Below are positions 5,965 to 11,147 of a stretch of 11,147 nt of DNA, piece after piece. The translations under genes were made by a program, and so were the position numbers. Source of the stretch: Verrucomicrobiota bacterium. Lineage in GTDB: Bacteria; Verrucomicrobiota; Verrucomicrobiia; Limisphaerales; UBA9464. The stretch lies in the NCBI GenBank assembly GCA_026397675.1, contig JAPLUH010000256.1, positions 1-11,147 of the forward strand, read 5' to 3'. Positions within the stretch are counted from its first letter, which is position 1; every line of letters begins with the position of its first letter. The notes beneath the pieces are model-generated. The model was not told where the DNA came from and searched no databases. It saw only the letters and a program-made list of their open reading frames with translations.

Positions 5965-8117
5965 TCGGTGCCTAGAACCTCGTTCACATTGAGCAGGCCG
6001 CGGCAAAGGCTCACCAGTGCCGTCTGTTGCGGGTTTTGGTGAGCGGCCGTTGGCGGCTCTCCTTGCTGATCAATTTTGGGATCTGGTTTTATAAGAGCGG
6101 CCTGGTCTTGCAGGAGATTCCGTGCGGCCTTTGCTTCGGCTCGGGTGGGTAGTCGTTGCAAGGCCAGCGCGAAGGCTCTTTTGATTTGTCGGTCGCGGTC
6201 GGTGCCGACCTCGCGAGTGACCCGATTAGCAAAGGCGTTGGCCTGAATTTGGATCCACGGATCGTTGAGCAGTGTCAGTGCCTGGGGTGCCACTGTGGTG
6301 CGGGTGCGTTGTCCGGTAGGAATGGTGCCATTGGCCGCGTCAAAGCATTCCAGCAGAGGGACCTTGAGTGCTCGTTTCACCACCAAGTAGATACTCCGTC
6401 GGTCTTGCTCGGGCAGTGGGCTGTCTTGCCAGCCCTTGCCGGCCGAGTCCTGTGTGGTGTGTACCTCCGCTGGCAGGGTGGGAAACACGCTGGGGCCACC
6501 GCGGGTTGGGTTCAGGCGGCCGCTGATGGTGAGGACGGAATCGCGGATGGCCTCGGCATCTAGTCGTCGCAAGTTCTGCCGCCATACCAGACGGTTGCCG
6601 TCGTCCCCGTGCCGGGCTCGGGCGAACTGGGCTTGAGAAGACATTCGATAGGCTCGGCTGGTCATAATTTGTCGGTGCAGCGCCTTGAGATGCCACCCCT
6701 GACGGACGAGTTCGGAAGCCAGATGGTCGAGCAGTTCTGGATGGCTGGGTGGCAGACCGGTCACTCCGAAATCATCGGGCGTCGGGACCAAACCAGCGCC
6801 GAAATGGTGATACCACACCCGATTGGCGATGACCCGTGCCGTGAGAGGGTTTCGGGAATTGCTCATCCACTCTGCCAGTTGGCCGCGTCGTCCGGTGGAG
6901 GGGGAGTCCGGGAGTCGCTCGGGTGGCGGTGGCGGTGCTTGGTTGAAAATCCCAGGAAAAGCCGGAGACACCTCGGCTCCGGGTGTTTGCACATCTCCCC
7001 TCAGGAGGATGTGGGTCGGGCGAGGCTTGGGTCCATTCTCGGCAACGGCGAGTGCGAAGTCGAAGGGTGGTGTTTCTGCCTCGGCCTGCTTCAGCCCCGC
7101 TTCGGCGGATTTTTTCACCTCAGTTCCACTGGCCTGCCTGACCCGCTGTCGCAACTCGTTGAGGCGCGCTTCGCGTTCGGAATGCCAACGGGAGGATTCG
7201 GAGACCGTGGCCAGCGGTCGGGTGATTTTCCCGGTGCCTCGGCCGCCACCGCCCGTGTGCTGTTGGCCGTAGCCGTCGATGTTTCTCAGGAAGCCGAGCA
7301 GCGAGTAGTAATCGGCCTGGGAAATGGGGTCGAACTTGTGGTCGTGGCAACGGGCGCATCCGATGGTCAGGCCGAGGAAGGTCGTACTTGTCGTGCTCAG
7401 TATGTCATCAAGGTCGTCGAATTCTGCCGCGGCCGTGTTGTCGGGCTCATCGTCCCAGATGTGCAGTCGGTAGAAGCCGGTGGCGATGAGACTGGCGCGT
7501 CCTTCTGGACTGAGGGTCGATTCGTTTCGGAGGGCGGTTTCGGCCAACTCGTCGCCCGCGAGCTGTTCCCGCACGAATTGATCGTAGGGTTTGTCGCTGC
7601 TGAAGCTATCGATGACGTAGTCGCGGTAACGCCAGGCATGCGGCTTGGGTCCGTCGCGCTCGTACCCGTTGCTCTCGGCATAGCGGACCAAATCCAACCA
7701 ATGTCGCCCCCAACGCTCCCCATAATGCGGGGACTCGAGCAGGCGATCGATGAGGGTGACCCAGGCGGCGTCCGTGGGGTGACGCTCAAACTCGGTCACC
7801 GCTTCTGGTGAGGGGGGCAGCCCCCAAAGGTCCAGATAGGCGCGGCGAACTTGCTCGCGCGGTGTGGCTGGCGGATTGGGTTTAAGGCCTGCTTGCTGCC
7901 GGCGAACTTGCAGCAGGTGGTCGATGGCATGTGTTCCCTTCGGCACGACCGCGCTTCGGACGGGTTGAAAAGCCCAGTGCGCACGGTCGGCGTCGGTGAT
8001 GGCGAAGGGGCGGGTCCGCAGGGAGGGTCCGCCTTCGGCCCCTCGGAGCCGGTCATTGGAGAAACGGCCGGTCAGGGCCAGTAGGCACGCAATGAGAATG
8101 GGGGCAGAGCGACGCAT
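5961..8117 (-). CDS. DUF1549/DUF1553 (PSCyt2-PSD1) secreted protein
   Basis: This 718-residue protein has a hydrophobic N-terminus (about 5-17) that looks like a Sec signal peptide, with possible cleavage near the RGA at 25-27. After the characteristic HWAFQPV (47-53) comes DUF1549 (about 65-280), with DLWGLPPSPE, ESPHYGERWGRHWLD and a conserved CARCHDHKFDP containing one CxxCH (254-258). A charged linker (310-350), a Gly-rich patch (289-296) and a poly-Pro patch (395-399) separate it from DUF1553 (about 410-715), with NPLTARVIANRVW and PPSHPELLDHLA. The start ATG has no clear Shine-Dalgarno sequence. Many relatives carry an N-terminal planctomycete cytochrome domain (PSCyt1); it is absent here. 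The family's function is not settled; roles in extracellular polysaccharide use have been suggested from gene context. Its stop overlaps the DUF1501 start, so the two are almost surely made together. Confidence 0.95.
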   Translation of the reverse strand: MRRSAPILIACLLALTGRFSNDRLRGAEGGPSLRTRPFAITDADRAHWAFQPVRSAVVPKGTHAIDHLLQVRRQQAGLKPNPPATPREQVRRAYLDLWGLPPSPEAVTEFERHPTDAAWVTLIDRLLESPHYGERWGRHWLDLVRYAESNGYERDGPKPHAWRYRDYVIDSFSSDKPYDQFVREQLAGDELAETALRNESTLSPEGRASLIATGFYRLHIWDDEPDNTAAAEFDDLDDILSTTSTTFLGLTIGCARCHDHKFDPISQADYYSLLGFLRNIDGYGQQHTGGGGRGTGKITRPLATVSESSRWHSEREARLNELRQRVRQASGTEVKKSAEAGLKQAEAETPPFDFALAVAENGPKPRPTHILLRGDVQTPGAEVSPAFPGIFNQAPPPPPERLPDSPSTGRRGQLAEWMSNSRNPLTARVIANRVWYHHFGAGLVPTPDDFGVTGLPPSHPELLDHLASELVRQGWHLKALHRQIMTSRAYRMSSQAQFARARHGDDGNRLVWRQNLRRLDAEAIRDSVLTISGRLNPTRGGPSVFPTLPAEVHTTQDSAGKGWQDSPLPEQDRRSIYLVVKRALKVPLLECFDAANGTIPTGQRTRTTVAPQALTLLNDPWIQIQANAFANRVTREVGTDRDRQIKRAFALALQRLPTRAEAKAARNLLQDQAALIKPDPKIDQQGEPPTAAHQNPQQTALVSLCRGLLNVNEVLGTE

Positions 8118-8231
8118 CGAGGGGTATGTAGCAAACCTAGTTGCAATCGGTCAGCGGGGTCGAGTGCCGATGGGAAGGGTGTCTGGGGCGCCGTCGATAA
8201 GCAGCATCCCTCCGGGGTTTGCCTCTCAGAC
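8118..8231. other. Intergenic gap between metallophosphoesterase and DUF1549/1553 genes
   Basis: This 114-bp gap lies between two minus-strand genes. It may carry the promoter of the DUF1549/1553-DUF1501 pair. No convincing -35/-10 pair, strong hairpin or ribosome binding site was found. The seven-base inverted pair GCAAACC (8131-8137) and GGTTTGC (8217-8223) is 79 bases apart and probably accidental. Confidence 0.3.
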
Positions 8232-9194
8232 TCACCAGGGCAACCGGTGGTGTTGCCACGGGATCGGAGCCGGGCTCTCCGGATCCCATTCGGCCGTGAG
8301 CCAGCCACCATCTTTGAGTGCTTGAGCCCCGGTGGGGGACGGGCAGAGGCGTACCCGGAATTCTTTCCAGGCCCGGGCCCGATGGAGTGCCGTCGAGTAG
8401 CGTTTCACAGACGACCCCAACCCTCCGAGGATGGGCATGCCGGCCAGCACTGCTGCTAGGCGGGCGATAGCCGGCGAATGCAGGTGTCCGATGATGGTGG
8501 ATTCCCATTGTGGGAAGCGGTCCCGGACCTCCGGCAGCTCCGCCAGAAACGGCAGGGCGGAAGGATCGTGGCAAAAGAGAAGGATGCGGCGGTCGGCTTC
8601 GAGTGAAATGAGAGAGGCCTGGATTTCGCAGAGGACTCGTTGTCGTTCCGCCCTCCAGACGGGCGCTTCCTCGGGTAATAATTCTGACTCGAAGGCGGGC
8701 AGCGCCACCAGGGTCGATGGGACGGCGATGAGGCGATAACGGCCGACGTCCCGTTGCCACCAGGCGGGAATCGACAACCGAGATTCCAGCCGCAACCAAC
8801 TCTCCCAGCGAGGGCCTCCCACGCCGCCAAAAAGGCTGTGCTTGCCGAGTTCGTGATCGCCGATCACCGGAAGCAACCGGTCTCCGTAGGCAGCCCGCAA
8901 CGCGCTCAAGCATCGGTGGGCGCTGTCGCAGGCGGCCTCGTCAGAGATGCCCACGAAGGCTGAATCCACCGAATAGTCCCCGTTGGCGATGACCAGATCT
9001 GGATTGGGATTAAGGGCGAGAATGCGGTCCAACTTGTCGTTGTGCGCGAGTGGATCGGCCAGCCAGAAACCCGTGCGCCAGGCGGCGGCCAGAATGCGCT
9101 GCATTCGATGGGGCATCGCGCGCGCCTCGTATCCGCGGCGAGCCTGCTCGGCTGGGCCAGCCCAGTGGGGATCGCTGACCACCAGGAGTTTCAT
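8232..9194 (-). CDS. Calcineurin-like metallophosphoesterase
   Basis: This is a predicted cytoplasmic phosphoesterase of 320 residues with no signal peptide or membrane segment. The metal-binding motifs of the calcineurin-like family appear in order: SDPHW (Asp8, His10), NGDY (Asp73), GDHE (112-115), CHDP (His209) and GHLH (236-239). The third motif is normally GNH(D/E). Here the metal-ligand Asn is replaced by Asp113, which may alter the metal centre or activity. The start is set at the ATG at 9194, because MKLLVVSDPHW is a typical family N-terminus. A TTG at 9209 would add five residues. Neither start has a clear ribosome binding site. It follows argF by 43 bp on the same strand and could be co-transcribed with it, but nothing links the two functions. 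The substrate (nucleotide, phosphoprotein, nucleic acid or lipid) cannot be told from the sequence. Confidence 0.85.
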   Translation of the reverse strand: MKLLVVSDPHWAGPAEQARRGYEARAMPHRMQRILAAAWRTGFWLADPLAHNDKLDRILALNPNPDLVIANGDYSVDSAFVGISDEAACDSAHRCLSALRAAYGDRLLPVIGDHELGKHSLFGGVGGPRWESWLRLESRLSIPAWWQRDVGRYRLIAVPSTLVALPAFESELLPEEAPVWRAERQRVLCEIQASLISLEADRRILLFCHDPSALPFLAELPEVRDRFPQWESTIIGHLHSPAIARLAAVLAGMPILGGLGSSVKRYSTALHRARAWKEFRVRLCPSPTGAQALKDGGWLTAEWDPESPAPIPWQHHRLPW

Positions 9195-9237
9195 GACGCG
9201 TGGAGTCAATCAGAGGACCGAGGGCTGGTGAGCCTCC

Positions 9238-10134
9238 TCAGCCGACCATCCAGTCGACGATGGCCTTCTGAGTGTGGAGGCGGTTTTCGGCCTCCCGGAA
9301 AATGGTGTCAGCGTGGGCTTCGAGGGTTTCTTCGGTGATCTCCTTGCCGCGATACGCCGGCAGGCAGTGCATCACCAATGCCCCAGGGTTGGCCCGGCGC
9401 ACTAGGGCGTCGTTGATTTGGTAACCCGCCAAATCCTTCAAGCGTTGCGCGCCTTCCGCCTCCTTGCCCATGGATACCCAGACGTCGGTATACAGCACAT
9501 CGGCGCCGCTGGCCGCTGCGTCGAGGTCTTCGGTGCAGTGGATGGATCCACCCGCCCGGCGGACGAGGTCTGCATCGGGTTGGTAGGCCTTAGGAGCGGC
9601 GATGCGCAATTCGAAGCCCAGTCGCGCCGCCGCCCAGATCCAGCTCGCAGGCACGTTGCAAGCCCCGTCGCCCACGAAGGTGACGACCTTGCCTTGGATG
9701 GATTGGCCCCGTAGCTCTTCGAAGGTGAAGAGGTCGGTCAGAATCTGGCAGGGGTGTTCCGCATCGGTCAGCGCGTTGACCGTGGGGATGCCCGAGAATT
9801 GGGCGAAGTCTTCGACATCCTGCTGGGCGAAGGTGCGAATCACCGCGCCGTGGATCATGCGACCGAGGACGCGGGCGGTGTCCTTAATGGGTTCGCCGCG
9901 ACCGAGTTGGATGTCTCCGGCATTGAGGAAGAGAACCTCGGCGCCCAGTTCCCTGAGACCCACTTCAAAACTCACACGGGTCCGGGTAGAACTCTTGCTG
10001 AAGATGAGCGCCCAGGTCTGGCCGGCCAGCGGTCGGTCATGCTGACCCCGGCGGTTCTTGAACGCGGGAACACGGTTCAGGATATCCCGCATTTCAGTGC
10101 CGGACAGTGCCTCGAGGCTCAACAGGTGTTTCAT
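9238..10134 (-). CDS. argF: Ornithine carbamoyltransferase
   Basis: The enzyme transfers the carbamoyl group from carbamoyl phosphate to ornithine, making citrulline in arginine biosynthesis in the cytoplasm. The 298 residues are close to the usual length. The carbamoyl-phosphate-binding motifs are present: SSTRTR (48-53), the conserved HPCQ (127-130) and HCLPA (256-260). The ornithine-side motif DVWVSMG (217-223) marks it as ornithine rather than aspartate carbamoyltransferase. GDGACNVPASW (155-165) replaces the more common GDGNNVANS, a variant I recall from other phyla. It starts MKHLLSLEALS at the ATG at 10134, with no obvious Shine-Dalgarno sequence. No other arg gene is in the window and no ArgR box was recognised upstream. 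Acetylornithine carbamoyltransferase is a less likely alternative given the SMG motif. All catalytic residues appear intact. Confidence 0.96.
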   Translation of the reverse strand: MKHLLSLEALSGTEMRDILNRVPAFKNRRGQHDRPLAGQTWALIFSKSSTRTRVSFEVGLRELGAEVLFLNAGDIQLGRGEPIKDTARVLGRMIHGAVIRTFAQQDVEDFAQFSGIPTVNALTDAEHPCQILTDLFTFEELRGQSIQGKVVTFVGDGACNVPASWIWAAARLGFELRIAAPKAYQPDADLVRRAGGSIHCTEDLDAAASGADVLYTDVWVSMGKEAEGAQRLKDLAGYQINDALVRRANPGALVMHCLPAYRGKEITEETLEAHADTIFREAENRLHTQKAIVDWMVG

Positions 10135-10260
10135 CGTACGCGTCGATTCCGCGTCGCACCGAAAGACTGGAACGAGCGGAAAGGCGATTGCCTACACCAT
10201 CGTAGGGCATCCGGTCACGTAATAATCTGGAGTCGGTGATTTTGGATCCTGAGTCGATCG
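10135..10260. other. Intergenic gap upstream of argF
   Basis: This 126-bp gap lies between the surface-protein stop and the argF start, both on the minus strand, and probably holds the argF promoter. No clear promoter hexamers, ArgR-type box or riboswitch were recognised. The one structured element is a hairpin at 10189-10209. Confidence 0.3.
10189..10209 (-). other. Possible RNA hairpin in the argF leader or downstream of the surface gene
   Basis: TGCCCTAC, six-base loop GATGGT, GTAGGCA on the minus strand forms seven Watson-Crick pairs with one bulged C. No U-rich tail follows. It lies about 50 bp after the surface-protein stop and about 55 bp before the argF start. It could end the upstream transcript, sit in the argF leader, or be chance. 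Confidence 0.25.
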
Positions 10261-11147
10261 TTACTCGGCCTGAATCCGGTAGAAAGCCGCGCCTTCCGGA
10301 GGGAGCGGATCTTGGAAGGCCTGGGATCCGGAGGACCCTCCCAAACCGGTGGCAATGGGCGTAAAGGGCCCTTCTAAGCGATCAGCCCGGAGGACCGAAT
10401 AGCGGCGACCGGTCTGGCCTAGCCAGTGCAATTCGGCGCCCAGTTGTCCATGGACGCCCACCGCGGCCGAGAATCCGAGTATTCTCAAGGGCGAGGCTCC
10501 GTCTGCGGGGTTGGATCCCTGCTGGAGTTCGTCCCGGGTGGAGAGGCCGTCTCCGTCTGGATCGGAGTCCGCATTATTGCCCAAGGTGGGGAAATACTCG
10601 AGTTCCTGGGCGTCGACGAGGCCGTTGCCGTCCTGGTCTTCGGTCGCAGGATTGAGGCGAATCACCTCAACTTGTGAGCCCACGGCGTTGTGCAAATGCA
10701 ACAACAGCGCCTGCATCACCGAGGTGCTGCGGGCCACGCGAAGGCGTAACCGTTGACCTTCCTGAAACCAGGGTGAGCCGTTGAGTCCGGGGGCTTCGGT
10801 GGCAACCAGGGGCGCGGCGAGGTCGAAGGTGGCCCAACCGGTGGTTTCGTTGGCCCCCTCAGTGGCTGTGTTCACCCGGTACCGGAAGGAGGTTTTGCGC
10901 CCGCCCAAGCCCAACGCGGAGGCAGGGATGGAATGGACGAGAACGCCGTTGTGAAAGAGTGCGGTGTCTCGAGATCGGGGATCCAGGACGTTGAGGGTGC
11001 CGCCTTCGATCCAGTTGGTGCCTCCGGTGGTCATGACTGCGGAAACGAGGAAGTCGTTCGAGAGCGAGTCATCGGTGATGTCGTTCCCGTTGAGGTTGCC
11101 GGCGGTGGTGTTGACCACGCGGGCATCCACCGAACCGTTGTTGTCCA
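10261..11147 (-). CDS. Surface or secreted protein with EF-hand-like loops, C-terminal part
   Basis: The frame is open to the right edge, so the N-terminus with any signal peptide is missing. The GTG at 11130 is not the start: the codons before it continue in frame as DNNGS. Residue numbers below count from that GTG. Two calcium-binding loops of EF-hand/thrombospondin-3 style are visible: DQDGNGLVDAQE (165-176) and DPDGDGLSTRDE (190-201), each with acidic or Asn ligands at loop positions 1, 3 and 5 and Glu at 12. Before them is a region with beta-rich character (about 25-160). The C-terminal 75 residues (LHWLGQTGRRYSVLRAD ... FYRIQAE) resemble the beta-domain that often ends secreted Verrucomicrobiota proteins. 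No catalytic motif is visible, so the enzymatic role, if any, lies in the missing part or does not exist. An adhesin, a protease accessory region or a cell-wall protein are all possible. Confidence 0.8.
   Translation of the reverse strand, partial: DNNGSVDARVVNTTAGNLNGNDITDDSLSNDFLVSAVMTTGGTNWIEGGTLNVLDPRSRDTALFHNGVLVHSIPASALGLGGRKTSFRYRVNTATEGANETTGWATFDLAAPLVATEAPGLNGSPWFQEGQRLRLRVARSTSVMQALLLHLHNAVGSQVEVIRLNPATEDQDGNGLVDAQELEYFPTLGNNADSDPDGDGLSTRDELQQGSNPADGASPLRILGFSAAVGVHGQLGAELHWLGQTGRRYSVLRADRLEGPFTPIATGLGGSSGSQAFQDPLPPEGAAFYRIQAE

Noticed and set aside
5965..6006. A longer DUF1501 start adding 14 residues
   Set aside because: The extension is polar and lies entirely inside the upstream coding region; the ATG in the ATGA overlap gives a normal Tat signal peptide.
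7344..7358. CxxCH in the DUF1549 domain as evidence for a c-type cytochrome
   Set aside because: The CARCHDHKFDP motif is a conserved part of DUF1549 itself; haem attachment cannot be assumed, and the separate PSCyt1 cytochrome domain is missing.
6609..7811. A 400-codon open frame on the plus strand opposite the DUF1549/1553 gene
   Set aside because: It lies wholly antisense to a gene with clear family motifs, has no recognisable domain, and long antisense frames are expected in GC-rich coding DNA.
8131..8223. Inverted pair GCAAACC / GGTTTGC flanking the gap before the DUF1549/1553 gene
   Set aside because: Only seven bases each and separated by 79 bases; likely to occur by chance.
9195..9209. 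TTG start five codons upstream for the metallophosphoesterase
   Set aside because: The ATG at 9194 gives the typical N-terminus beginning MKLLVVSDPHW, and no ribosome binding site favours the TTG.
1..11147. Mobile elements, CRISPR arrays, tRNA/rRNA genes, toxin-antitoxin or defence genes
   Set aside because: None was recognised: there are no transposase or integrase motifs, no regular spacer array, no cloverleaf-like intergenic stretch and no small gene pair.

Overview
The window is a GC-rich, gene-dense piece of bacterial chromosome. Its gene content points to the Planctomycetota-Verrucomicrobiota group, most likely Verrucomicrobiota. The evidence is a DUF1549/DUF1553 (PSCyt2/PSD1) protein translationally coupled to a Tat-exported DUF1501 protein, a NamZ (DUF1343) peptidoglycan hydrolase, and a large surface protein with EF-hand-like loops and a C-terminal domain of the style common in Verrucomicrobiota secreted proteins. 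This assignment is inference from family content; no rRNA or other phylogenetic marker is present.

Layout, left to right. (1) 1-280, plus strand: the 3' end of a NamZ-type exo-beta-N-acetylmuramidase gene. (2) 271-1980, minus: lnt, apolipoprotein N-acyltransferase, whose 3' end overlaps namZ by 10 bp. (3) 1981-2208: a divergent intergenic region with four tandem units of about one helical turn. (4) 2209-3477, plus: an MFS transporter. (5) 3453-4394, minus: fmt, methionyl-tRNA formyltransferase, overlapping the MFS 3' end by 25 bp. (6) 4471-5964 and 5961-8117, minus: a DUF1501 gene preceded by a DUF1549/DUF1553 gene, joined by an ATGA stop/start overlap. (7) 8232-9194, minus: a cytoplasmic metallophosphoesterase. 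(8) 9238-10134, minus: argF, ornithine carbamoyltransferase. (9) 10261-11147, minus: the C-terminal part of a surface or secreted protein running off the window. From fmt to the right edge every gene is on the minus strand. The order of transcription there is surface protein, argF, metallophosphoesterase, DUF1549/1553, DUF1501, fmt.

The genes fall into unrelated functions: envelope and lipoprotein maturation (lnt, namZ), translation initiation (fmt), arginine synthesis (argF), drug or metabolite efflux (MFS), and the exported DUF1549/1553-DUF1501 pair. The only clear functional unit is that last pair, whose biochemical role is still poorly defined in general. No mobile element, CRISPR array, tRNA, rRNA, phage gene or defence system was seen. 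No gap between genes exceeds about 230 bp, and every complete gene is intact. I find no convincing new multi-gene system. The items most worth a second look are the phased repeats between lnt and the MFS gene, the DUF1549/1553-DUF1501 pair, and the unusual metal-site motif of the metallophosphoesterase.
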